Of a stretch of 64,000 nt of DNA, positions 9,538 to 17,804 are shown one piece after another. Origin of the DNA: Verrucomicrobiia bacterium (GTDB lineage: Bacteria > Verrucomicrobiota > Verrucomicrobiia > Palsa-1439); contig JAJVHY010000012.1 of assembly GCA_022072455.1 (NCBI GenBank), positions 1-64,000 of the forward strand. Reading direction: 5' to 3'. The notes beneath the pieces were generated by a model, which was not told where the DNA came from, did not search any database, and saw only the letters and a list, made by a program, of their open reading frames with translations. The translations under genes and the position numbers were made by a program. The stretch's first letter is position 1, and every line of letters starts with the position of its first letter.

Positions 9538-9586
9538 ACCTAACCTTGACCTGAAGTACCGGCGTGGGTCATTCTCGTCAAGTGCC

Positions 9587-10108
9587 ATGATCGCAAGGAA
9601 ATCCAAGGAAGCAAGCGAAAATCCGACTCCCGTCAAACTCCTGAGCCTGTCCCAGGCCCGCCGCTGGGCCGCCGCGGCGCGGCGGCGCGGTGAACGAGTC
9701 GTCGCCACCAACGGCTGCTTCGATCTGCTCCACTACGGCCACGTCAGCTACCTCCAACGGGCCCGTCAACTCGGCGATCAGCTCATCGTCGGCCTCAACG
9801 CCGACGCCTCCATCCGCCAACTCAAAGGCCCCGACCGCCCCCTGATGCCGGCCCGGCAACGCGCCGCCGTCCTGGCCGCGCTGGCCTGTGTGGATGCGAT
9901 CGTCATCTTCCGCGAAAAACGCGCCACCCGGTTCCTCGCCGCAGTTCGGCCGGCCATTTACGTCAAAGGCGGTGATTACCGGGTGACGACACTTCCACCG
10001 GAAGAACTGGCCGTCCTCGGTGCCGCCACCGTCAAAATCCTCCCCTTCGTCCGCGGCTTCTCCACCACTGCTCTCGTCGAGAAAATTCGTCGCGCGGGTT
10101 GTGACTGA
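9587..10108 (+). CDS. rfaE2: D-glycero-beta-D-manno-heptose 1-phosphate adenylyltransferase (HldE C-terminal type)
   Basis: VVATNGCFDLLHYGHVSYLQRARQLGDQLIVGLNADASIRQLKGPDRPLMPARQRAAVLAAL; YVKGGDY. Confidence 0.93.
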   Translation: MIARKSKEASENPTPVKLLSLSQARRWAAAARRRGERVVATNGCFDLLHYGHVSYLQRARQLGDQLIVGLNADASIRQLKGPDRPLMPARQRAAVLAALACVDAIVIFREKRATRFLAAVRPAIYVKGGDYRVTTLPPEELAVLGAATVKILPFVRGFSTTALVEKIRRAGCD

Positions 10109-10133
10109 CCGGAACTCGGACTACATTACCGCC

Positions 10134-10478
10134 ATGAAGTTGACGTGGTTTCTGATGCCGCTGCTGCTGGTCGGGTGCGCCACCACCGGTTCCCGCCCGC
10201 AACCCCTGACCCAAGCCGGCATCATCGCCCTCGCGCAAGCCGGCACGGCGGATGCAGAAATTATTCAGCAGATTGACGAGACCCGGTCCATCTACCGGTT
10301 GGGCGCGGCCGACGTGATCCGGCTCCGGCAGGAAGGCGTGAGCGAAACGGTGGTCAACTACATGCTCGACACCTACGTGCGCTACGCCGTCGCCGTCCAA
10401 CGCCGGCAAGACGCCTTCGAGTACGACTGGCATTACCGGTGGGGCTACTGGTATAGCCCGATCCGCCGCTGCCGGTAA
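10134..10478 (+). CDS. Small putative lipoprotein
   Basis: Lipobox-like MKLTWFLMPLLLVGCATTG; 114 aa. Confidence 0.6.
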   Translation: MKLTWFLMPLLLVGCATTGSRPQPLTQAGIIALAQAGTADAEIIQQIDETRSIYRLGAADVIRLRQEGVSETVVNYMLDTYVRYAVAVQRRQDAFEYDWHYRWGYWYSPIRRCR

Positions 10479-10481
10479 CCG

Positions 10482-11351
10482 TCAGTCAGGCTGGACGCGC
10501 CGGCTGCTCGGCAACCGGGCCGCGTAGCCGCGCGCAAGGAAAAGCCGGGCTTCACTTTCCAAAACCAGCGCCGGGACTGACTCGCGCCGGCGGCGCGGCA
10601 ACACCGAGTCCACCGGCAACCCAGCCTGACGCACAGCGAGGACGTAGCTGTAGGGATCCTGGTCGTCGGTGACAACCAACTTCAACGCCCGCGCCACGAC
10701 GACGCACAAATCGTCCACGGTCAAACAGTCTTCCGCCTGCCATCCCTTGAGGGGTTCGATCTGCCGGTTGGTGAGGTTGGGGATCGGGAGTTCGCCACCG
10801 CGGCCGGCACCGAATCCGAGTGCACCCACCAACAACTCGGCAAATTCCGCCTGTTTCAAACAAGTCGTCGCATCGCGCAAGATCGAGGCGGGCGTTACCG
10901 GATTCGTCGCCACCGTGGGTTGGCCAGGCACGGCGGTGAGCACCGGCGGTTCGTTTCGGCGCTTTTTCTTTGCGTGGCCGGCTTTGGCACAGTCGCGGGC
11001 GTCGAGCTTGATTTTGTCAACTCGCGCGCAGGCGGCCAGCACCAAGGACCGATCATCGTCAGCTGATTCCAAGTCCTCATCAGCTTCATGCTGTTCGACG
11101 GACTCAACCAGACTGGCCGCCAACTCCCGGAGACTGCGTGCCTTGTTGAGTTTGTCGGTCAGACAGATCGCGGCTGGCGATTGGGGCGCGGCGGAGGCGG
11201 CGAGAGTCTCGAGTTCGGCGAGGGCATTGTCGAGGTATACCAAGCAGTTGCTCACGCTGGCAGCGGACGGCAGAGCCGCGGTGGTTTTTGCTTCGTCCAC
11301 CTGCCCCAGCGCGACCGCTGCCCAAAAGATGCCCCCGATGAAAATTCGCAC
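10482..11351 (-). CDS. Hypothetical protein
   Basis: Long ORF; GTG start at 11351 gives hydrophobic N-terminus VRIFIGGIFWAAVALGQ; no family recognised. Confidence 0.45.
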   Translation of the reverse strand: MRIFIGGIFWAAVALGQVDEAKTTAALPSAASVSNCLVYLDNALAELETLAASAAPQSPAAICLTDKLNKARSLRELAASLVESVEQHEADEDLESADDDRSLVLAACARVDKIKLDARDCAKAGHAKKKRRNEPPVLTAVPGQPTVATNPVTPASILRDATTCLKQAEFAELLVGALGFGAGRGGELPIPNLTNRQIEPLKGWQAEDCLTVDDLCVVVARALKLVVTDDQDPYSYVLAVRQAGLPVDSVLPRRRRESVPALVLESEARLFLARGYAARLPSSRRVQPD

Positions 11352-11450
11352 GCGCGCAGTGTAATCAGTGCCGGCGAAAGCGCAAGCCGGTGCGCGGGCT
11401 TTTTCATTGAATGCCCGGCCCCGCTCCCTATACTCGCGCCGAATTGGCGA

Positions 11451-12200
11451 ATGAAATTTCTGTCCTTCATGCTGCTGTTGGCCCTGCCGGCGTGGGCGCA
11501 CGCCACCACCAATCTGCCATTCCAAGTCGGCGAGAAACTCACCTATCAGATCCACTGGGGCCCCTTCATCGCCGGCAAAGCCATCCTCACAGTTGCCGGC
11601 ATCGAGCCGGTTGATGGAAAAGACTGCTATCACTTCATCGCGGAGGCGAACACGACCGGCTTTGTGGATATGCTGTTCCCGGTCCGCAGCCGCACCGAAA
11701 GCTGGATGGATGTCACCGAACTCTGCACTCGCCGGTACCGGCAGGATCGGTCGGAAGGCAAGCATCGCCGGGCGGATGACTCGCTCTATGACTATGCCGC
11801 GAAACAACTCAAGATCACCAATCTGGTCAGCGGCAAAGTCCGCTCCTATCCGCTGGAAGGTCCAGTGCAGGACATGATCTCCTGCCTCTATTACGTCCGC
11901 ACCAAACCCCTGCAACTCGACGTCGCCGAAAAAGTCTCCATCGCCATCAGCAACGACCGGTATGGTGTCACCGTCAAACCCGACGAACGCAAATCGCTCT
12001 TTTTCCGCCCCACCGGCACCGTCGAAGCCTTACGAATCGAACCGTCCCCGACCATGCCGATCGTCGCTGCCAACAAAGGCCGAATGTGGTTCTGGGTTAG
12101 CGATGATGCCAACAAATATCTCTTGATGATCAGTTCCGACATGAAAATCGGCAGCGCCCGCTTCGTGCTGACTGGCGTCGAACCCAAACCGGCAAAGTAA
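11451..12200 (+). CDS. DUF3108-family exported protein
   Basis: Signal peptide MKFLSFMLLLALPAWAHA; LPFQVGEKLTYQIHWGPFIAGKAILTV pattern typical of DUF3108. Confidence 0.75.
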   Translation: MKFLSFMLLLALPAWAHATTNLPFQVGEKLTYQIHWGPFIAGKAILTVAGIEPVDGKDCYHFIAEANTTGFVDMLFPVRSRTESWMDVTELCTRRYRQDRSEGKHRRADDSLYDYAAKQLKITNLVSGKVRSYPLEGPVQDMISCLYYVRTKPLQLDVAEKVSIAISNDRYGVTVKPDERKSLFFRPTGTVEALRIEPSPTMPIVAANKGRMWFWVSDDANKYLLMISSDMKIGSARFVLTGVEPKPAK

Positions 12201-12201
12201 C

Positions 12202-13146
12202 ATGGACTTTCCCGCTCTTGATTTCGGTCGCGTCCGCACCTACCCGCTCCGGGAACGCGATCACACCGTCCACACCACCGACCTCGCCAAGCGGTGGGCC
12301 AAGGGCGGTAGCTTCGGCACTTTTCTCGACTCGCTCCCACGCCTCCTGGCCGGCAATGATTTTCGCGCTCTCGTCGCCGCCACCGTGGCGGCCCACCGAC
12401 AGAAGCGGCCGGTCCTCCTGATGCTCGGCGCCCACGTCATCAAATGCGGCCTGACACCGGTCCTTCTCGAACTTCTCGACCGGGGTCTGATCAACGCCCT
12501 CGCGCTCAACGGGGCCGGGGCAATCCATGATTTTGAAATCGCTCTCATCGGCGCCACCAGCGAAAACGTCCAGCAGGGGCTCGACGACGGCAGCTTCGGG
12601 ATGATTGATGAGACGGGCCAACTCATGAACGCCGCCCTTGCCGACGGCATCCGGCAAGGCATCGGCGCCGGGCGCGCCCTTGGCGAAGCCATCGTCAAAA
12701 GCCGCTACCCACACAAATCCCTCAGCCTCCTCCACCACGGCGTCATCACCAACACCCCGGTCACCGTCCACATCGCCATCGGCACCGACATCATCCACCA
12801 ACACCCGACAACCGACGGCGCGGTTCTCGGTGAGGCGACTTATCTGGATTTCCAAAAATTCACTGCCGTCGTCGCCCAACTCGAAGGCGGCGTGGTCCTC
12901 AACCTCGGGTCAGCCGTCATCCTGCCGGAAGTTTTCCTCAAAGCCCTGACCATCGCCCGCAACCTCGGCCACACCGTTGACCATTTCACCACGGCGACGT
13001 TCGACATGAACCACCACTACCGGCCGATGGAAAACGTCGTCAAACGCCCGACCCACAAAGGCGGCCAGGGATTCTATTTCATCGGCCACCACGAACTCCT
13101 GATCCCCCTCTGGGCCGCCGCCGTGTTGGAGGGCATCAGCAGTTAG
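12202..13146 (+). CDS. Conserved hypothetical, deoxyhypusine-synthase-like fold suspected
   Basis: PVLLMLGAHVIKCGLTPVLLELLDRGLINALALNGAGAIHDFEIALIGATSENV; stop codon lies inside the left arm of the 27-bp inverted repeat. Confidence 0.6.
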   Translation: MDFPALDFGRVRTYPLRERDHTVHTTDLAKRWAKGGSFGTFLDSLPRLLAGNDFRALVAATVAAHRQKRPVLLMLGAHVIKCGLTPVLLELLDRGLINALALNGAGAIHDFEIALIGATSENVQQGLDDGSFGMIDETGQLMNAALADGIRQGIGAGRALGEAIVKSRYPHKSLSLLHHGVITNTPVTVHIAIGTDIIHQHPTTDGAVLGEATYLDFQKFTAVVAQLEGGVVLNLGSAVILPEVFLKALTIARNLGHTVDHFTTATFDMNHHYRPMENVVKRPTHKGGQGFYFIGHHELLIPLWAAAVLEGISS

Positions 13147-13167
13147 TAGATAGCAGTTGGTAGTTAG
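13141..13167 (+). repeat. Left arm of 27-bp imperfect inverted repeat flanking the four-helix-bundle ORF
   Basis: agttagtagatagcagttggtagttag; 24/27 identical to the reverse complement of 13544..13570. Confidence 0.9.
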
Positions 13168-13184
13168 GAGCGAGGGGTATAACT

Positions 13185-13547
13185 TTGAAAATTGAGAAAT
13201 TTCAAGACTTGCTCGTCTGGCAACGCGCCCATCAGTTCGCCCTCCGAACATACCGGCATACGAAAGCATTCCCAGCGGACGAGAAGTTCGGCCTTGTCTC
13301 CCAAATGCGGCGGGCCGCTGTCTCAATCCCGGCCAACATCGCGGAAGGTTTCGTCAAACGCAGTCAAGCCGACAAGATTCGCTACTACAACATCGCGCAA
13401 GGCTCGCTGGAAGAGTCCAAGTATTACCTTGTCCTCGCCCACGACCTTGGCTATTTGAAAGATGTGACGGAAGAAACCGCACAGGCCAACGAAATCGGTC
13501 GCCTTCTCAACGGTCTCATCAACTCCATCGAACGCTCCTCCCACTAA
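13185..13547 (+). CDS. Four helix bundle protein (23S rRNA IVS-type / bAvd-like)
   Basis: KIEKFQDLLVWQRAHQFALRTYRHTKAFPADEKFGLVSQMRRAAVSIPANIAEGFVKRSQADKIRYYNIAQGSLEESKYYLVLAHDLGYL; TTG start. Confidence 0.92.
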   Translation: MKIEKFQDLLVWQRAHQFALRTYRHTKAFPADEKFGLVSQMRRAAVSIPANIAEGFVKRSQADKIRYYNIAQGSLEESKYYLVLAHDLGYLKDVTEETAQANEIGRLLNGLINSIERSSH

Positions 13548-13570
13548 CTTCCAACTACTAGCTACTAACT
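13544..13570 (-). repeat. Right arm of 27-bp imperfect inverted repeat flanking the four-helix-bundle ORF
   Basis: ctaacttccaactactagctactaact; includes stop codon of the four-helix-bundle ORF; partial extra copy cccaactactaac follows. Confidence 0.9.
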
Positions 13571-13585
13571 CCCAACTACTAACCC

Positions 13586-14581
13586 ATGTCCCCCACGCGC
13601 CTTACCACCATCCTCCACCGGTTCGCCGGCCAACACATCCTCGTCGTCGGCGACGTCATGCTCGACCATTTTCTCTGGGGCAAAGTCAACCGCATCTCCC
13701 CCGAAGCGCCGGTGCCCGTCGTCGAAATCCAGCGCGAATCCTCGTTTCCCGGCGGGGCCGCCAACGTCGCCCGCAACCTCCACGCCCTCGGCAGTCGCGC
13801 CACCGTCCTCGGCTGCATCGGCGCCGACGCGGCCGGCCAACAACTTTGTGCCGAACTTCCCGACCACAACCTCGTGGTGGACAGCACGCGCCCGACGACC
13901 GTCAAAACGCGGATCGTGGCGCATCACCAACAAATCGTCCGGTTCGACAAAGAACAAATCCAGCCCCTCACCCCGGCCCTCCAGCGCCAACTCCTGAAAA
14001 ATTTCCAAGCCCAACTCCCCCGCGTCGCTGCCGTGATCTTCGAGGACTACGGCAAAGGCGTGCTCACCCAACCGTTGCTGAACGAGATGCAGCGCCGTGC
14101 CCGCCGCGCCGGCAAAATCACCACCGCCGACCCCAACTCCCGGCATCTCCTGCGCTACACTGGCTTGACCGGCATCACCCCCAATCGGGCCGAAGCCTTC
14201 GCCGCTGCCGGCCTGACGAATACCCCGGCTCTCGATGATGTGCTGGCCGACGATCCGCTCCTGCGGTGTGGAGAACGGTTGCTGCAGCGTTGGAAACCGG
14301 AAAACCTCCTCATCACGCTTGGCGAACACGGGATGTGCCTATTCCGGCGCGGCCAAAAACCGCACCACATCCCAACCGTTGCACAAGAAGTCTTCGATGT
14401 GTCCGGGGCTGGCGATACCGCGATCGCAACATTGACCTTGGCGTTGGCCGCCGGGGCGAACGCGGTCGAAGCTGCCGAAATCGCCAATCATGCCGCCGGC
14501 ATCGTCGTTGGCAAACTCGGCACGGCGACATGTTCGCCGGCCGAATTGGCGCAAAGCGTGCGCCGCCACCGGCACCGTTGA
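13586..14581 (+). CDS. rfaE1: D-glycero-beta-D-manno-heptose-7-phosphate kinase (PfkB family)
   Basis: ILVVGDVMLDHFLWGKVNRISPEAPVPVVEIQRESSFPGGAANVARNLHALG; FDVSGAGDTAIATLTLALAAG. Confidence 0.94.
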   Translation: MSPTRLTTILHRFAGQHILVVGDVMLDHFLWGKVNRISPEAPVPVVEIQRESSFPGGAANVARNLHALGSRATVLGCIGADAAGQQLCAELPDHNLVVDSTRPTTVKTRIVAHHQQIVRFDKEQIQPLTPALQRQLLKNFQAQLPRVAAVIFEDYGKGVLTQPLLNEMQRRARRAGKITTADPNSRHLLRYTGLTGITPNRAEAFAAAGLTNTPALDDVLADDPLLRCGERLLQRWKPENLLITLGEHGMCLFRRGQKPHHIPTVAQEVFDVSGAGDTAIATLTLALAAGANAVEAAEIANHAAGIVVGKLGTATCSPAELAQSVRRHRHR

Positions 14582-14920
14582 TTACTTCTTCTTTTTCTTC
14601 TCGGCCTTGACCTCGGGCGAATCCGTCACTTCCAAGCGGCTGAGCTTCTTGCCGCCGCCGGCCACCGAGATGTCGGCCTTCATTCCGCTCTCGACATCAT
14701 TGAGCTTGGCCGCATTGCCGTTGACGGTGATTTTCGTGAATCCATCCACGACATAAGTCCGGTTGCTTTGGTCGAGGTCGGTAATCGTGACCGTATTATC
14801 CGCGGCACTGACCGAGTCAACCTTGACGTACGGCCGGGGTTTCTTTTCCTTGGGAGCCGCGACCGCAAGCAGCGGCACCAACATGGTCACCACCAAACAA
14901 GTGTTGAATAAACTTCGCAT
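14582..14920 (-). CDS. Small secreted hypothetical protein with lysine-rich C-terminus
   Basis: Signal peptide MRSLFNTCLVVTMLVPLLAVAAP; C-term AEKKKKK; convergent with rfaE1. Confidence 0.6.
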   Translation of the reverse strand: MRSLFNTCLVVTMLVPLLAVAAPKEKKPRPYVKVDSVSAADNTVTITDLDQSNRTYVVDGFTKITVNGNAAKLNDVESGMKADISVAGGGKKLSRLEVTDSPEVKAEKKKKK

Positions 14921-15019
14921 CTTTCTACCTCCGCCTGCATATCAACCAACTCGAGTCCGGAAACAAGTGGAAAATCAGCCGAAGCTGCCGCGCTCATGAC
15001 CGGCGGTCAACGCCGCCAG

Positions 15020-15739
15020 TTACGGAATCGGATTCGCGCCGGCATTGCTCACCACGGCGGCCAACCGGTCCAGCGCCTCCGCCACCGTCGCCGGGGGACT
15101 GCCGGCCCAGTGACCGGGATTGGCCGGGGAATACGCGCCGGTCTGGAACGACGTCCCGCTGCCGTCCTTCAGGATGCCGTCGGCCCACGTCGCCGCCACC
15201 GTCAACCCATCGCTGCCGATCAACGTCCGCAACTGCGGATTGAGAAACCCCTGCCCCGCCCCATCGTTGAGTTGCGCCCCCGGATCGTCCACGCCGGGAA
15301 TGTAACCGCGAAACCCGACAATCGGCTGGCCGGCCGCATTGCAGAGGGCATGTTGCGCGGTATTGAGGACCGGCGTGTTGGTCGCCGAATTGTTCACCGA
15401 GTTTTTTACTCCGACGTGCCCGGCATTGATGATGTCGTGTTCATCGCACAGCAGCGCCCCGGTCAACGGACTGGTCAACGCCGCATCGAGGCGCGCCTTG
15501 TCGCCCGGCACGAGTAACGCCGCTTCCGCCGCGGCGAACACGGGATCGTTTTCCGTGACGAGGGCGGCATCCAACTTGGCCTTGTCGCCCGGTCCGAATA
15601 GCGCCGCTTCTGACGCGGCAAAGACCGGGTCGGTTTCCGGGGCGGTTGCTTCTTCGTGGACGGCATTGAAGTTGTCGCGGATCGGACCGGCATCGAGGTC
15701 TTCGAGAGCTTGCGGGACATTGGGGTTGAAGGTCGGCAT
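15020..15739 (-). CDS. Tail-fibre-like protein with tandem 27-aa repeats
   Basis: ETDPVFAASEAALFGPGDKAKLDAALV / ENDPVFAAAEAALLVPGDKARLDAALT tandem units (21/27 identical). Confidence 0.5.
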   Translation of the reverse strand: MPTFNPNVPQALEDLDAGPIRDNFNAVHEEATAPETDPVFAASEAALFGPGDKAKLDAALVTENDPVFAAAEAALLVPGDKARLDAALTSPLTGALLCDEHDIINAGHVGVKNSVNNSATNTPVLNTAQHALCNAAGQPIVGFRGYIPGVDDPGAQLNDGAGQGFLNPQLRTLIGSDGLTVAATWADGILKDGSGTSFQTGAYSPANPGHWAGSPPATVAEALDRLAAVVSNAGANPIP

Positions 15740-15860
15740 GGGCGTGTTCTCCTTTGGGTTGGGCTTGTCCGCCGTTGGCAGATTACCGGCGTTGTACGCC
15801 ACCGCCCCGCCGGATTCAACCGCGAAACGCCCGGCCGACGGACCGGCCGAGTAACCGTGG

Positions 15861-16082
15861 TCAGTTGTCTTCTGGATTTGCCGAGAGATCGACCAGAAGG
15901 CCAAACTCTTTTTCAAAGACGAGTTGTAGAATCTCGTCGCTTCCGTCTGGAGAAATCGCCCAGCGTTTGCCGCCCGCAGACTTACCGGTGCAAACGCCTT
16001 CCCGGCCTTCGTACTGGCCAGCGAGAATCAAAACTCGGCAGCCGGTGAAGTCGCTTTTCTTCGGCTGTGGGATGCGGCTCAT
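15861..16082 (-). CDS. Small hypothetical protein (KOW/SH3-like suspected)
   Basis: 73-aa ORF, MSRIPQPKKSDFTGCRVLILAGQYEGREGVCTGKSAGGKRWAI; 4-nt overlap with the upstream small ORF. Confidence 0.5.
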   Translation of the reverse strand: MSRIPQPKKSDFTGCRVLILAGQYEGREGVCTGKSAGGKRWAISPDGSDEILQLVFEKEFGLLVDLSANPEDN

Positions 16083-16276
16083 GTGCGTTCCCGTCGATAA
16101 ATCTCAACCATTTCCGTCGTCACAACTTGGTTGGGATTGATCGGCATATCTAACTGCGCTTCAATACGCACCCGCCCGCCGTCCTCATCCTCAATGGCAA
16201 TAAACTTGATTTTGTCGTCACCGTCGTCTTGCCATTCGGTCTTAATTCTTACCGTATCGCCTTTCTTGATTTTCAT
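16079..16276 (-). CDS. Small hypothetical protein
   Basis: MKIKKGDTVRIKTEWQDDGDDKIKFIAIEDEDGGRVRIEAQLDMPINPNQVVTTEMVEIYRRERT. Confidence 0.5.
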   Translation of the reverse strand: MKIKKGDTVRIKTEWQDDGDDKIKFIAIEDEDGGRVRIEAQLDMPINPNQVVTTEMVEIYRRERT

Positions 16277-16307
16277 AGAATGAGTTTCCTGTATGGCTTC
16301 CGAATCG

Positions 16308-16721
16308 TCATTTTGCACTCAACTTTCGCTGTATCTTCCTAACACAGCTTGCCGGTGATCTCACAAGTTCATGCTCCCAAACGCGGACGACGCGCCAGCC
16401 TTTGCGACGGAGCGTCCGGTTCACCACGCGGTCACGCGACTGGTTGTTGGTAAGTTTCTTTTTCCAGAACGCCCGGTTGTTCACCGGCATGTTTGCGTGC
16501 TTCGGGCACGCATGCCAGAAACAGCCATCCACAAACACGGCAACACGCGCGGCAGTAAAAACAAAATCTGGTCTGCCGAATACCGGCTGATTCCGCCGCC
16601 AACCGGTGACGCGATGTTTACGGAACAGTCCGGCCAGCGCTAATTCCGTGTCCTTATTGCCGCGCCCGCGAATCCGCGACATTACTTCGGAACGCTTGCG
16701 CTTGGTGAAAACATCAGGCAT
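16308..16721 (-). CDS. vsr: Very short patch repair endonuclease (DNA mismatch endonuclease)
   Basis: MPDVFTKRKRSEVMSRIRGRGNKDTELALAGLFRKHRVTGWRRN..GRPDFVF..VAVFVDGCFWHACPKH..FWKKKLTNNQSRDRVVNRTLRRKGWRVVRVWEHEL. Confidence 0.95.
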   Translation of the reverse strand: MPDVFTKRKRSEVMSRIRGRGNKDTELALAGLFRKHRVTGWRRNQPVFGRPDFVFTAARVAVFVDGCFWHACPKHANMPVNNRAFWKKKLTNNQSRDRVVNRTLRRKGWRVVRVWEHELVRSPASCVRKIQRKLSAK

Positions 16722-16932
16722 TCAAGCCCGCCAGCTTTCTTTCGTGGATTATTCGCGCTTTGCACGCTTGATACGGATAAAGCTCGTTGTCGGTAATTGT
16801 CCCGGCACCGCGTCGCCGGAATGCCTCGCTGGCAAGTGGCTTCAACGCCTTCGGCCAGCCACTGCCGCGCGACTCGTAACCGTCGGGATGAAGACCCGGA
16901 TAGAGCCATGACACGGAACACCACGCGCGCAT
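16714..16932 (-). CDS. Small ORF overlapping the vsr start (possible frameshifted partner with 16682..17035)
   Basis: Ends LNA* with aATGccTGA overlapping vsr ATG; alternative frame overlaps ORF 16682..17035. Confidence 0.35.
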   Translation of the reverse strand: MRAWCSVSWLYPGLHPDGYESRGSGWPKALKPLASEAFRRRGAGTITDNELYPYQACKARIIHERKLAGLNA

Positions 16933-17079
16933 GAAAAACTTTCTTGGGGAGAGTTCGCACCCGGCTGTCCACTACTTCCGAGAGGTGCCGCTTTGCCGAG
17001 ACTTCGGACGGTGGAATATAGATGTAATCCTTCATGGCGAAAACTCTACCAGGGCGAGTTGGATTTGCCAGGAAGAAAA

Positions 17080-17793
17080 TCAGATTATTTTCGCTCTGCG
17101 CCAGCGGGCGATGGCGGGGTCGAGATGGTCGGTAAAGAAGTCCTCAAAGGAGATTATGTTTGGCGCGTCCTGGTATACCGGATTGGACTGTTTCAGTGTT
17201 CTTGGAACGACCATGTAGATTCGATTGGCTAGCATCTCTTCCGCTTGATTGGCACTGATCCCGCCGTCAAGCGTCGCCAAAAAAAGCCCCTTACCTCTGA
17301 CACCTTCGGTTGCAATTTGCCGCCACCGTTCACGCAATGTGCGTTTGGCCGTGAAAATAATGCAGTCAGGCGCGTTCTTGCGGTAGTGCGCTTCGGAGGG
17401 CATCAGGAAATCAGGCTTTCCATTTATGATGCACTGCTCCTCAAATGGGTAGTCGCAACGTCTGAACAAGCCCTTGATAGTTTCCTCGAAAGTTTTCCCA
17501 GCTCTTGTCCGCCTAGATTGCGTGAGTGAGAGGAAGAACGAATTGAGTTCTTCAAAGACCGGCTGGTTGCCATGCGTCCTGCAAAACTCACTCAGAAGCT
17601 CCTCACCAAGCTCCAATTGCTTCTGTAAATAAATATCGTAGCCTACTTTCTCAATCTCCAGAGTCAGAGCACTGAAGTTCTGCCGTAGAGTCACCGGCGA
17701 GTCACCCTTCTTTGAAGCCAGTCGCTTTGCAGCAAGTTCGGCTATCTCTTCAACTGTTGGCATTCGTCTCTTGAATTGGCTGAACAGTGACAT
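17080..17793 (-). CDS. Type II restriction endonuclease, EcoRII C-terminal domain-like
   Basis: QSRRTRAGKTFEETIKGLF..GKPDFLMPSEAHYRKNAPDCIIFTAKRTLRERWRQIATEG..LFLATLDGGISANQAEEM matches my recollection of the EcoRII-C catalytic region; adjacent to a 5mC methylase. Confidence 0.82.
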   Translation of the reverse strand: MSLFSQFKRRMPTVEEIAELAAKRLASKKGDSPVTLRQNFSALTLEIEKVGYDIYLQKQLELGEELLSEFCRTHGNQPVFEELNSFFLSLTQSRRTRAGKTFEETIKGLFRRCDYPFEEQCIINGKPDFLMPSEAHYRKNAPDCIIFTAKRTLRERWRQIATEGVRGKGLFLATLDGGISANQAEEMLANRIYMVVPRTLKQSNPVYQDAPNIISFEDFFTDHLDPAIARWRRAKII

Positions 17794-17804
17794 AAGGCCT
17801 TTCG

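Noticed and set aside
13141-13570. Diversity-generating retroelement (bAvd-like four-helix-bundle protein)
   Set aside because: No reverse transcriptase and no template/variable repeat pair seen in the window; IVS-like interpretation preferred.
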